NCBI RefSeq assembly: GCF_020443565.1 | Contig: NZ_JAIZZN010000006.1 | Span: forward strand, 62,001 to 126,000 | DNA: 64,000 nucleotides | Direction of reading: 5' to 3' | Source: Clostridium sp. CS001 | GTDB taxonomy: Bacteria; Bacillota; Clostridia; Clostridiales; Clostridiaceae | Part shown: positions 52,230 through 61,016 of the stretch, piece after piece | Position numbering within the stretch: position 1 is the first letter of the stretch | Layout: each line of letters begins with the position of its first letter | Position numbers and translations under genes: made by a program | Notes under the pieces: model-generated | The model's input: only the letters and a program-made list of their open reading frames with translations | Told to the model about the DNA's origin: nothing | The model's database searches: none

Positions 52230-54839
52230 ATGAACACATTTTATAATCAAACATCAGAAGAAGTGATGAAAACTCTTGGGGTTAATGACAAAGGGCTAAA
52301 TGATCCTGAAGCAAAAACCAGGCGGGAAGAACAAGGCTTCAATGAGTTAACTGAAGGTGCTAGAAAAAGCCACCTACAGATATTTTTAGAGCAGTTTAAG
52401 GATTTCTTAGTACTAATACTTATAGGTGCTGCAGCTATATCTGCCTTCCTTGGTAAGTTTGAAAGTACACTTGTTATATTTGTAGTTGTCGTTGTAAATG
52501 CTATCCTTGGAACTGTTCAACATGTTAAGGCGGAACAATCTTTGAAAAGCCTCAAAGCTCTTTCCTCACCTACAGCCAAGGTTTTAAGAAATGGTCAGAA
52601 GATAGAAATTCCTTCAAGGGAATTGCTCATTGGAGACATCATGTATTTAGATGCAGGCGACTATGTAAGCGCCGACGGTAGAGTAATTGAAAACTATAGT
52701 CTTCAAATAAATGAAAGTTCCTTAACCGGTGAGTCAGAAAGTGTTCTAAAAACAACAAATATAATAACTGATGCTAATGTAGCAATTGGTGATAAAAAGA
52801 ATATGGTGTTCTCTGGGAGTTTTGTAACCTATGGAAGAGCTGTAATCTTAGTTACATCTATTGGAATGAAAACAGAAATAGGTAAAATAGCTAATCTTTT
52901 AGAGTCTGCAAAGGAAAAGAAGACTCCATTACAAGTTAACTTGGACAACTTCGGTAAAAAACTTGCCTTTGTTATCCTTGCAATATCTGCTCTTATTTTT
53001 GCCCTAAATATATTTAGAGGCTACGTAATTATAGACTCCTTCATGTTTGCTGTATCCCTTGCTGTTGCTGCAATACCTGAAGCATTAAGTTCCATAGTGA
53101 CAATAGTTCTTGCCCTTGGAACTCAAAAGATGTCTCATGAAAATGCTATTGTAAGAAAGCTTCATGCTGTTGAAAGCTTGGGAAGTATTTCAGTAATATG
53201 CTCAGATAAAACTGGAACGCTAACACAGAATAAAATGACAGTTCAAAAGGTATATGTTGATGAAAAAGTAGTATCTCATGATGAACTTGATCATGAAAAA
53301 CTTTTAGAAAAAAATCTTGTGCTAATGGCACTATTATGTAATGATGCTGTAACTGTAGAAAACAAAGAGATTGGTGACCCAACTGAGGTTGCACTTGTAA
53401 ACCTAGGTGACATATATGATTTAGATGAGCTAGATGTTAGAAAAGACTATCCTAGGGTTTCTGAAGCACCCTTTGATTCAGATAGAAAGTTAATGAGTAC
53501 AGCAAATATACTTAATGACAAAACTTTTATGATAACCAAAGGTGCCCTTGATGTACTTTTATTAAGAACAGTAAGTGTTGTTACATCAAGTGGAGTTAAA
53601 CCCCTCACTGAGGATGATAAAAAAGAGATTGAAAGAGTAAATAGGGAGTTTTCTCAAAGTGGGCTTAGAGTTTTAGCCTTTGCTTATAAAGAAATTGAAA
53701 ATGGAAAAACAATTGGCACTTCAGATGAAAATGACTTGATATTTGTAGGTCTAATTTCCATGATGGACCCGCCAAGAATAGAATCTGCAGCAGCAGTTGC
53801 TGACTGTATAAGATCTGGTATTAAGCCAATAATGATAACTGGAGATCATAAGATAACTGCTTCTGCCATAGCAAAACAAATAGGTATGTTAAATAATGAA
53901 TCTGAAGCCATAGAAGGTTATGAAATTGACAATTTAAGTGATGAAGAGCTTAAAACTAAGGTGGAACATATTTCTGTATATGCAAGAGTATCTCCTGAGC
54001 ATAAGATAAGAATAGTAAAAGCATGGCAAGAAAAAGGAAATGTAGTTGCAATGACCGGTGATGGTGTAAATGATGCTCCTGCTTTAAAGCAAGCAGATAT
54101 TGGTATCGCTATGGGTATAACAGGCACTGAGGTTGCTAAAGATGCTGCTTCTATAGTACTTATGGATGATAACTTTTCTACCATAGTAAAAGCAATTTCC
54201 AATGGTAGAAGCATATACTCCAACATAAAAAATTCAATTAAATTTTTATTATCTGGAAACACTGCTGCTGTAATGTCTGTGCTTTATACTTCACTTGCAG
54301 CGCTTCCAATGCCTTTTGCACCAGTGCATCTTCTGTTTATCAACCTGGTTACAGATAGCCTTCCTGCTATTGCAATAGGTCTTGAGCCTCATAATAAAAA
54401 TATAATGAATGAAAAACCTAGAAGTATAAATGCGCCTATATTAAGTAAATCCTTTTCAATAGAAATACTAATTGAAGGACTAATCATTGCACTAGGTACA
54501 ATGACAGCTTTCCATATAGGATTATCAACAGGTAATAACTTAATTGCCAGCACAATGGCATTTGCAACATTATGCTTTTCAAGACTACTCCATGGATTTA
54601 ACTCTAGATCACGTGAATCCATATTTAAAATAGGAGTTTTCTCAAATAAATATTTATGGATTGCCACAATACTCGGATATTTACTTTTAGAATTTGTATT
54701 AAGTTTTAAACCACTTATGGGTGTTTTTGAAATAGCTCCCCTAACTTTAAATCAGCGTGCTATAGTATATGGGCTATCCTTTATGCCTCTAATTCTTATT
54801 CAAATATATAAATTATTCTTTGTAAAAGCTAAAGCTTAA
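52230..54839 (+). CDS. P-type cation ATPase, probable manganese exporter
   Basis: An 869-residue P2-type ATPase. Actuator loop SSLTGESESVLK, phosphorylation site VICSDKTGTLTQNKM (Asp near residue 326), and the hinge VVAMTGDGVNDAPALKQADIG are intact, with about ten membrane spans. The ion-site helix reads AVAAIPEALSSIVTIVLALG; the PEALSS sequence replaces the PEGLP of Ca2+ pumps. Together with the Mn2+ riboswitch this points to Mn2+ export, as for Lactococcus YoaB. Ca2+ remains possible. GGGGGAG precedes the ATG. Confidence 0.92.
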   Translation: MNTFYNQTSEEVMKTLGVNDKGLNDPEAKTRREEQGFNELTEGARKSHLQIFLEQFKDFLVLILIGAAAISAFLGKFESTLVIFVVVVVNAILGTVQHVKAEQSLKSLKALSSPTAKVLRNGQKIEIPSRELLIGDIMYLDAGDYVSADGRVIENYSLQINESSLTGESESVLKTTNIITDANVAIGDKKNMVFSGSFVTYGRAVILVTSIGMKTEIGKIANLLESAKEKKTPLQVNLDNFGKKLAFVILAISALIFALNIFRGYVIIDSFMFAVSLAVAAIPEALSSIVTIVLALGTQKMSHENAIVRKLHAVESLGSISVICSDKTGTLTQNKMTVQKVYVDEKVVSHDELDHEKLLEKNLVLMALLCNDAVTVENKEIGDPTEVALVNLGDIYDLDELDVRKDYPRVSEAPFDSDRKLMSTANILNDKTFMITKGALDVLLLRTVSVVTSSGVKPLTEDDKKEIERVNREFSQSGLRVLAFAYKEIENGKTIGTSDENDLIFVGLISMMDPPRIESAAAVADCIRSGIKPIMITGDHKITASAIAKQIGMLNNESEAIEGYEIDNLSDEELKTKVEHISVYARVSPEHKIRIVKAWQEKGNVVAMTGDGVNDAPALKQADIGIAMGITGTEVAKDAASIVLMDDNFSTIVKAISNGRSIYSNIKNSIKFLLSGNTAAVMSVLYTSLAALPMPFAPVHLLFINLVTDSLPAIAIGLEPHNKNIMNEKPRSINAPILSKSFSIEILIEGLIIALGTMTAFHIGLSTGNNLIASTMAFATLCFSRLLHGFNSRSRESIFKIGVFSNKYLWIATILGYLLLEFVLSFKPLMGVFEIAPLTLNQRAIVYGLSFMPLILIQIYKLFFVKAKA

Positions 54840-54896
54840 GTGCCACCCACGTAGCAAGTGGCAAGTTAAACTTGCCACTTCCACGTGGGTGGCACT
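54839..54896. repeat. Repeat family A, copy 11 (complete inverted pair)
   Basis: A forward arm (core GTGCCACCCACGTAGCAAG) and an inverted arm ending CACGTGGGTGGCACT are separated by TTAA, giving a hairpin of about 25 base pairs. It sits between convergent genes and may act as a terminator. Confidence 0.85.
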
Positions 54897-54899
54897 TTG

Positions 54900-55475
54900 T
54901 TAAATCCCCCTTATTTCTTTCAAAAAACTATTTTTATCTTCTTCATCATCAAATAAAGAAAACCAATCACACACCGCAATTGCAAAATCCACAAAAGCCG
55001 TTCCTTTTGCTGTTATAATATTTCCATATGTTACAACCCTTTCTGACACAAAATTTTCTCTAGGAAATGGATCACTTTCTTTAAACTGTTCTTCATGATT
55101 TTTCGTCCATTGACTAATAGAAGTGGTATATTTTACATCATTTAAAACTCCTGCTTTTGCTAAAAATCTTGGTCCTGCACAAATAGCTGCTAATAATTTC
55201 CCTTTTACATTTATACTTTGAATAAGTTCAATAAGTTCTGGTCTTATTTCTCCATTCCAGCCTCCAGGAATTATTAGTCCCTCTACTTCTTCCTCTAAAA
55301 CATCTTTAATTAATTTTAATGGTTTATAAATAATTCCTGATTTACTTTTTATTAATTTATCTTCATAGGCTATGGTTACTATTTCCTTCCCGCAATCTGC
55401 TCCTAAAAGATGAGTAACAAATGTTATCTCAAAGTCTGCCATATCATCGTAGATAAATACTAGTATTTTCCCCAT
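54900..55475 (-). CDS. DJ-1/PfpI family protein
   Basis: A 191-residue protein of the class I glutamine amidotransferase-like fold. MGKILVFIYDDMADFEITF is the typical N-terminus (Glu near residue 15), and the nucleophile elbow is LLAAICAGPRFLAKAG (Cys near 100). Family members include deglycase/glyoxalase-like and chaperone activities; the exact reaction is uncertain. The ATG at 55475 is chosen as it begins the conserved fold and follows GGGGGA. A single gene convergent with the P-type ATPase. Confidence 0.88.
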   Translation of the reverse strand: MGKILVFIYDDMADFEITFVTHLLGADCGKEIVTIAYEDKLIKSKSGIIYKPLKLIKDVLEEEVEGLIIPGGWNGEIRPELIELIQSINVKGKLLAAICAGPRFLAKAGVLNDVKYTTSISQWTKNHEEQFKESDPFPRENFVSERVVTYGNIITAKGTAFVDFAIAVCDWFSLFDDEEDKNSFLKEIRGI

Positions 55476-55690
55476 ATAATTTCCCCCTTTTGTTCTGGTT
55501 CTTATGTGATGCTTAAATTTATTATTAAACTTATTTTTCTCTATTTTAACATCTAGGGTCAAAGGTTTCAATAAACTAAATGTTTATATTTTGAATTTGT
55601 TATATATTTTCACTTAAGCTAATTGACAATACCTAGTATAAAGGATAATATTAACATATAGCTATTATGTAATACAAAGTAGGTGATAAT

Positions 55691-56011
55691 TTGGCAAGTG
55701 ATACTCAAATACTAAAAGGTCTATTAGAAGGCTGCATTTTAAAAATAGTTAAAGAGAATGAAACTTACGGATATGAAATATGCGAACTGTTAATGAACTA
55801 TGGCTTTGCAGATATAACAGAGGGAAGCGTTTATCCTATATTAATACGACTTGAAAAGAAAAAATTAATATATTCTGTTATGAAAAACTCACCTTTTGGA
55901 CCCAAGAGAAAATATTATTATTTAACAACTGAAGGGTCAGATGAGCTTGAAGCCTTTGTTATTTCATGGAACGATGTAAAGACAAATGTAGATAGGGTAT
56001 TGGGGGGGTAG
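55691..56011 (+). CDS. PadR family transcriptional regulator
   Basis: A 106-residue winged-helix regulator. ILKGLLEGCILKIVKENETYGYEI is the PadR signature, followed by EGSVYPILIRLEKKKLIYSV and a C-terminal dimerisation helix with KRKYYYLTTEGSDEL. The start is TTG after AGGTGAT. Genes of this type usually sit directly before a small membrane or DUF1048 protein that they control, and here the next reading frame starts two bases after the stop. Confidence 0.9.
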   Translation: MASDTQILKGLLEGCILKIVKENETYGYEICELLMNYGFADITEGSVYPILIRLEKKKLIYSVMKNSPFGPKRKYYYLTTEGSDELEAFVISWNDVKTNVDRVLGG

Positions 56012-56013
56012 TT

Positions 56014-56709
56014 ATGGTTAGAACTATTGTATTAATGCGTAAAAGAAGCAAGCTCCAAAAGGAACTGAATGACAGAGACCTAAAGAATTTTAATGATATT
56101 GCTTTGTACATTGGAATGTCATCTTTGCGTCCAATATAACAAGAAGTAGTATTTCAACAAGTCTTAGATATAATGCTCCAAGCAAAAAGTGAAGGTAAAT
56201 TTGCAAGTGAAGTTATTGGTGATGATATAAAAGGATTTTGTGATTCAATAATTCTAGAATCAAACTACAATAGAGGTATTTTTCACAAATGTTTTAATTA
56301 TATAGAAATTATTTTGCAGACAGGATTAGTTTACCTCTTAATGATGTTTATATCTAGTTTAATTAGACATGGGTGGAATAGTTCCTTAGAAAGCCAAGAT
56401 GTGTTTTATATAGATATAGTTTCATTACTAAGTATGTTTATTGTTATCTTTTTACTAAATTTTTTCATAAGAAGAAAGCAAATCTTCAAGAGAAAGGCAC
56501 AAATATCAGGCTATCTTGGGATTTTCTTGTTTATATGCATGTATTTATCTATCAGTATAACTGATATTATTAATAATAAGTTTCCGCAATTAACTACCAC
56601 GCATATAATTCCAAATGACAATAAGATACTTTTATTAATTATATTTTTAATAGCCTTCGGACGCGATATATGGGATTTTATAAAAAGTATTAATAAAAAA
56701 ATTTCATAA
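56014..56709 (+). pseudogene. DUF1048-type protein with an in-frame stop
   Basis: Translation from the ATG at 56014 gives 41 codons, then TAA at 56137-56139; the same frame continues open to 56709. After the stop it reads QEVVFQQVLDIMLQAKSEGK and FASEVIGDDIKGFCDSII, the DUF1048 pattern, followed by three or four membrane helices. The pieces are contiguous in one frame, so a single nonsense change (for example CAA to TAA) interrupts the gene. The C-terminal part could restart at the ATG at 56173, but no ribosome site is seen. PadR-DUF1048 pairs are common in Firmicutes. Confidence 0.75.
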
Positions 56710-56711
56710 TA

Positions 56712-56769
56712 AGTGCCACCCACGTGGCAAGTGGCAAGTTTCACTTGTCATTTTCCATGTGGGTGGCAC
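56712..56769. repeat. Repeat family A, copy 12 (complete inverted pair)
   Basis: A forward arm AGTGCCACCCACGTGGCAAG and an inverted arm ending CATGTGGGTGGCAC flank a TTTC centre; the right arm has a few changes. It lies between convergent genes. Confidence 0.85.
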
Positions 56770-56774
56770 CCTTT

Positions 56775-58682
56775 TTAGTTTTCTCTACTATTTCTTATTT
56801 CTTTTTGAACCTTTTTTAGTGCCTTCTTAGACCCTCTCTCAAGATCTCTTTTCAATTTCCGATGCTGATAATCCACAAATAATATATTAAAATCATAATC
56901 TGCTGGATATAAATCCTCAGCTTTTAGCTCTAGTTTTAACCTTTTTTCATTAACCTCTATAAAACCATCTTTATATAACACTGTTATATTATTAAAACTA
57001 TCTGCTGGTTTATAAACTATAGCTGATTCTCTATAATCCATAAGAAGCACCGTATCACCTATTTTATATTCATAAGCTTTCACGTTTTGGATTTCTTCTT
57101 CAATCCTTTTCTTCTTAACTTTACTATCTTTAACTAAAGCTAAATTGTAATCCTTATGATTTGCATAGTGTTTTGCTTTTTCAAGAATAGAGTCTCTTAT
57201 GCCCATTTTCTTAGAAATCCAAAGAGCATTACTCGCTCCTGATTTACCTATAATTAGCTTGTATAGAGGCTCTAGTGTATTGCTTTCAAACTGCATTGCT
57301 GCATTTTCAAAGTCGCTATGACTTTGTGAAAAATTTTTAATTTCCCCATAATGAGTAGTAGCCATAATAATGCACCCTTTATGATAAAGTTCTTCGAGTA
57401 TTGCAATAGCAAGGCCTGCTCCCTCATTAGGTTCAGTTCCACTTCCTATTTCATCGCATAGTATTAAAGTAGATTTGTTACTACTATTAATTATGTCAGC
57501 TAAATTTTTCACATGTGAGGAAAAAGTGCTTAAAGAATTTTCTATGCTTTGATCATCACCAATGTCTACGAATATATTTTCGAAGACAGATATTTCAGTA
57601 CCTTCCTTAGCTGCAATATGAATTCCGGATTGTACTGCTAGCATTAATAGTCCAACAGTTTTTAGCACTACAGTCTTACCACCTGCATTTGGCCCTGTTA
57701 TTATTAATGCTCTATAATTTGTGCCAATATTAAAATCTAAGGGTACTATATTTCCTTTTAACAATGGATGCTTACCCCTAAGTATATTTATATATCCATG
57801 ATCATTAATTTTAGGCTTTATTCCCTCTATTTCTTTACTATATTTAGCCTTAGCAAAAATCATATCATACTCTGCTATTACTTCTATGTTAATTTTAATT
57901 TCCCTCAAACTGTCAAACACTAGTCCTGTTAAATAAGATAATATCTTGTACTCTTCTATTGATTCCTCAGCTTTTAATACTATAAGTTCTGCAGTATTTT
58001 TTGATATAACACTTGGCTCTATGAATACAGTGGCGCCTTTGGAGGAAGTTTCTACAATTGTACCTTGGATCTGATTTTTAAAGGCTGCCTTTATGGGAAT
58101 TGTGTATCTACCATTTCTCTTGCTTACGAAAAACTCTTGTATATAAGCTTTATTTGCACTATTTTTTAAAAACTTGTCTAGCTGTTCTTGTATTTTACTT
58201 TCCGTATTTTCTATATATCTTCTGATTTTTTTAAGTTCTTTACTTGCATTTGAATCTACTAGGATACCTCTTATAGAAAACTCAATTTCTTCCTCTAAGG
58301 ATTTAAATTCTGTAATTGACTCGCCATAGCTACTTAAAGTTGGAGCGTAAAATTCCTTACCTTTCATAAACTCTTTAATTTTTCTACATCCTCTTAAAAA
58401 GTTACAAAGTGTTGTTAAGTCCTCTGGCTCTATTATTGCTCCCTTCTCAGTGTTCTCTATAATACTCTTTACATTGAATATTCCTTCCAATGGAATGTGG
58501 TGAGTAGCATCTAATAAAACTCTTCCCTCACTAGTTTCACTAAGCCTACTTTCTACAACCTTTAAACTGGTGCTTGGCTCTAATATATCTATTAAGTTTT
58601 TCCCAAGGCTACTTACACAATAGGATTTTACTATTTCCTTTAACTCGTTATATTGCAATTTATTTAAAGTATTTATATTCAT
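56775..58682 (-). CDS. MutS2-like ATPase lacking the Smr domain
   Basis: A 635-residue protein of the MutS family. The MutS2-type core and clamp (about residues 1-310) lead to Walker A ALIITGPNAGGKTVVLKT (near 331), Walker B STLILCDEIGSGTEP (near 411) and MATTHYGEIK. A KOW-like beta segment (YKIGDTVLLMDYRE, near 540) follows, then a basic tail (HRKLKRDLERGSKKALKKVQ). MutS2 proteins are about 780 residues and end in an Smr domain, which is absent. B. subtilis MutS2 acts on collided ribosomes; this protein may do so without an Smr domain. It has its own promoter and an attenuator-like leader. Confidence 0.87.
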   Translation of the reverse strand: MNINTLNKLQYNELKEIVKSYCVSSLGKNLIDILEPSTSLKVVESRLSETSEGRVLLDATHHIPLEGIFNVKSIIENTEKGAIIEPEDLTTLCNFLRGCRKIKEFMKGKEFYAPTLSSYGESITEFKSLEEEIEFSIRGILVDSNASKELKKIRRYIENTESKIQEQLDKFLKNSANKAYIQEFFVSKRNGRYTIPIKAAFKNQIQGTIVETSSKGATVFIEPSVISKNTAELIVLKAEESIEEYKILSYLTGLVFDSLREIKINIEVIAEYDMIFAKAKYSKEIEGIKPKINDHGYINILRGKHPLLKGNIVPLDFNIGTNYRALIITGPNAGGKTVVLKTVGLLMLAVQSGIHIAAKEGTEISVFENIFVDIGDDQSIENSLSTFSSHVKNLADIINSSNKSTLILCDEIGSGTEPNEGAGLAIAILEELYHKGCIIMATTHYGEIKNFSQSHSDFENAAMQFESNTLEPLYKLIIGKSGASNALWISKKMGIRDSILEKAKHYANHKDYNLALVKDSKVKKKRIEEEIQNVKAYEYKIGDTVLLMDYRESAIVYKPADSFNNITVLYKDGFIEVNEKRLKLELKAEDLYPADYDFNILFVDYQHRKLKRDLERGSKKALKKVQKEIRNSREN

Positions 58683-58801
58683 TTTTATATCTCCTCATAT
58701 TCAACTTTTTGTTATATGAAGATACTAATCCCTAGATAGATTTCATTAGCATTCTATATATAATTAACTTATTTTACAAATATTTTATTTTTCCATAAAA
58801 C

Positions 58802-58827
58802 AAAAAGCCGTGGACACTACCACGACT
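58802..58827 (-). terminator. Leader terminator of the MutS2-like gene
   Basis: On the minus strand AGTCGTGG (58827-58820) pairs over eight bases with CCACGGCT (58813-58806), followed by TTTTTG. It lies upstream of the coding region, so it must be read through for expression. Confidence 0.85.
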
Positions 58828-59048
58828 AAAAATACGCAACTTGGTAAAAGGTAGACTAATCTATCTCTTCCTAATATAACAGTACTTTGTGGACTTGTAT
58901 CTTCATAGATTTTCACTAAATAAACCCACAACAAACAAAGGTACACAATACCTCTTTTGAAAGATTTATTTAATTATAAAATTTAATCTATTTGGATACT
59001 AACACGCTCATAAAGCACCTCATTTTTTTATTTTAACAAAATCTATCT
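58806..59048 (-). promoter_or_regulatory. Attenuator leader of the MutS2-like gene
   Basis: About 240 bases from start site to terminator. After the 7-codon uORF come an AGGTA/TACCT hairpin and TTGTGG (58926-58931), which can pair with CCACAA (58887-58892). The same CCAC could instead pair with the GTGG of the terminator's 5' arm and block termination. The arrangement uORF, alternative stems, terminator is that of ribosome-controlled attenuators of antibiotic-response genes. Confidence 0.65.
58988..59011 (-). CDS. Seven-codon leader peptide MSVLVSK
   Basis: ATG at 59011 reads MSVLVSK then TAG. GAGGTG lies four bases upstream, a strong ribosome site, and the promoter is about 50 bases earlier. 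It is too short to be a functional protein and is followed by alternative stems and a terminator. The likely role is to let the state of the ribosome control transcription of the MutS2-like gene. Confidence 0.6.
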   Translation of the reverse strand: MSVLVSK

Positions 59049-59054
59049 GATACT

Positions 59055-59084
59055 ATTTTATTACATTTCTGCATGTATTGTCAA
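59055..59084 (-). promoter_or_regulatory. Promoter of the MutS2-like gene leader
   Basis: Minus-strand TTGACA (59079-59084) and TAAAAT (59055-59060) are 18 bases apart, about 45 bases before the uORF. Confidence 0.7.
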
Positions 59085-59096
59085 TCAAATCTTTAT

Positions 59097-59153
59097 AGTG
59101 CCACCCACGTGGCATATGGCAAGTTACTTGCCACTTGCCACGTGGGTGGCACT
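59097..59153. repeat. Repeat family A, copy 13 (complete inverted pair)
   Basis: The best-preserved complete copy: forward arm AGTGCCACCCACGTGGCA and on, inverted arm CTTGCCACTTGCCACG then TGGGTGGCACT, with a very short centre. It starts 13 bases upstream of the MutS2-like -35 box and ends two bases from the ABC gene end. Confidence 0.9.
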
Positions 59154-59154
59154 A

Positions 59155-61002
59155 TCATGAAACTATTGTTCTACTTTCCATTTCCTTATCTTCTAATAGC
59201 TGATTTGTGTATAAGTTATAGTAATAACCTTTTCTTCTTAGCAGTTCTCTGTGATTTCCTGATTCAGTTATCTTTCCATTTCTTATAACTAGAATTTTAT
59301 CTGCAGATACTATGGTAGAAAGTCTATGGGCAACCACAAAGCTAGTTCTATCTGATAGGACTTTTTCTATGGCGTCTTGTATCATTCTTTCTGTTTCAGT
59401 ATCTATAGATGAGGTAGCTTCATCAAGAACAAATAGTGCAGGATTTGCTACAATGGCCCTGGCAAAGGATATAAGTTGTTTTTCCCCTGTGGATAGATTT
59501 CCTCCACCTTCACCAACCTGCGTATCATAGCCTTTTTCTAATTTGCTTATAAAGCTATGTGCATTTACAAGCTTTGCTGCATTTTCAATTTCATCAAAGG
59601 TTGCATTAAGCTTTCCATACATAATGTTTTCTTTAATGGTTCCACTAAATAAATGTGGGCTTTGAAGCACATAGCCTATATTGGATTGAAGCCAAAGCAG
59701 TGATCTTTCTCTATAATCTTTTCCGTCAATTAATATTTGTCCACTACTAGGCTCATAGAATCTACAAAGTAAATTTACTAAGGTGCTTTTACCAGAGCCT
59801 GTTTCTCCAACTAAGGCTATGGTTTGACCTTTTTTTACCTTTAGATCAAAGTTTTGAAATACTTTTTCTCCGTTTTTATAGGAAAAACATACATCCTTAA
59901 ACTCAATATCTCCCTGTATTTCTTCCCAGTTTTCTTGCTTTGCATTAAATAAATCTCCGTATTTTGCAATAACCTCTTCCTTGTCCCATATATCTGGTTC
60001 TGTCTCTATTAAGTTTATAATTCTTTCTGCTGATGCCTGTGCATTTTGAAGTTCTGCAATGGTTCCAGCTAGCTGACTTACAGGATCAAAGAATTGTATG
60101 GTGTATGCGATAAACATTACATAAGTACCATAAGTTAATGATAATGATATAACATTATTTCCTCCTAGCCATAAAGCGAGCCCTGTCCCTATACTTCCCA
60201 TGGATATAACTATTGGAAGAAATAGAGCGGAAAACATTGCTGCCTTAACAGCAGATTTTCTCATACTGCCAGCGTCTAGCTTAAACTCATTTAAATTCTC
60301 TTCTTCACGAACAAGGGTTTTAGTAGTTTTAGCACCAGATACCTCTTCACTAAAATCTGCTGTTAACTGCGAGTTCAATTTTCTTACTTTTCTATAGGAT
60401 TTTAATATTTTCTTTTGAAAAAATATTCCTATTATAAACAAAGGTGGTACAACACACATACTTATAAGAGTTAGTTTTACACTATTATAAAGCATTACTC
60501 CTATAAATCCAGTCATCATTGTTAGAGCCCACACCATATCAATTAATCCCCAGGAAATTATTTCACTAAGTCTTGCTACATCCGAGGTCATTCTTGCCAT
60601 AAGCCATCCCACGGAAGAGTTATCATAATATGAAAATGATAACTGCTGAAGCCTTTTAAAACCAAGCTTTCTTATATGATAAGCCAGGTGAGTTTCAATC
60701 TTTCCAGCATTTCTCACAAATAGTCTTACATTCAATGCTTGAAATAACACTGTGCAAAAGTAAACTAATGCAAATATTGGAAGTCCCTCTACAGTTTTTG
60801 CTACAATAAAATTATCAATGGCATATCTTGTAAGTAGCGGCAGTACTACGTCTATGCCCGCTACTCCCACCATTAAGAAACCTAAAAATACAAGTCCTCT
60901 TTTAAATTCTGAAAGGTATTTAAAGAGTTTTCTCCATATACCAATATCTATTTTTTCTCCTACTTTACTTTCTGATTCTTTGTTTTCATCCATTCTAGCC
61001 AT
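59155..61002 (-). CDS. Heterodimeric ABC exporter subunit, consensus ATPase site
   Basis: A 615-residue fused membrane-ATPase half transporter. Six membrane spans (about residues 35-330) precede the ATPase with Walker A GETGSGKSTLVNLL, signature NLSTGEKQLISFARA, Walker B LFVLDEATSSIDTE (catalytic Glu present) and H-loop VVAHRLSTI. The pairing with the upstream degenerate-site subunit matches BmrC/BmrD, LmrCD and TM287/288 exporters, which expel drugs. It starts 14 bases after the partner gene, with AAAGGAGATG upstream. Confidence 0.93.
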   Translation of the reverse strand: MARMDENKESESKVGEKIDIGIWRKLFKYLSEFKRGLVFLGFLMVGVAGIDVVLPLLTRYAIDNFIVAKTVEGLPIFALVYFCTVLFQALNVRLFVRNAGKIETHLAYHIRKLGFKRLQQLSFSYYDNSSVGWLMARMTSDVARLSEIISWGLIDMVWALTMMTGFIGVMLYNSVKLTLISMCVVPPLFIIGIFFQKKILKSYRKVRKLNSQLTADFSEEVSGAKTTKTLVREEENLNEFKLDAGSMRKSAVKAAMFSALFLPIVISMGSIGTGLALWLGGNNVISLSLTYGTYVMFIAYTIQFFDPVSQLAGTIAELQNAQASAERIINLIETEPDIWDKEEVIAKYGDLFNAKQENWEEIQGDIEFKDVCFSYKNGEKVFQNFDLKVKKGQTIALVGETGSGKSTLVNLLCRFYEPSSGQILIDGKDYRERSLLWLQSNIGYVLQSPHLFSGTIKENIMYGKLNATFDEIENAAKLVNAHSFISKLEKGYDTQVGEGGGNLSTGEKQLISFARAIVANPALFVLDEATSSIDTETERMIQDAIEKVLSDRTSFVVAHRLSTIVSADKILVIRNGKITESGNHRELLRRKGYYYNLYTNQLLEDKEMESRTIVS

Positions 61003-61016
61003 ACTATCATCTCCTT

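Noticed and set aside
56173-56709. An intact 178-residue membrane protein starting at 56173
   Set aside because: No ribosome site precedes that ATG, and DUF1048 sequence continues upstream in frame across the TAA, so an interrupted gene fits better.
20835-59153. Family A repeats as a CRISPR array
   Set aside because: Copies are kilobases apart, in both orientations, with genes between them and no regular spacers or cas genes.
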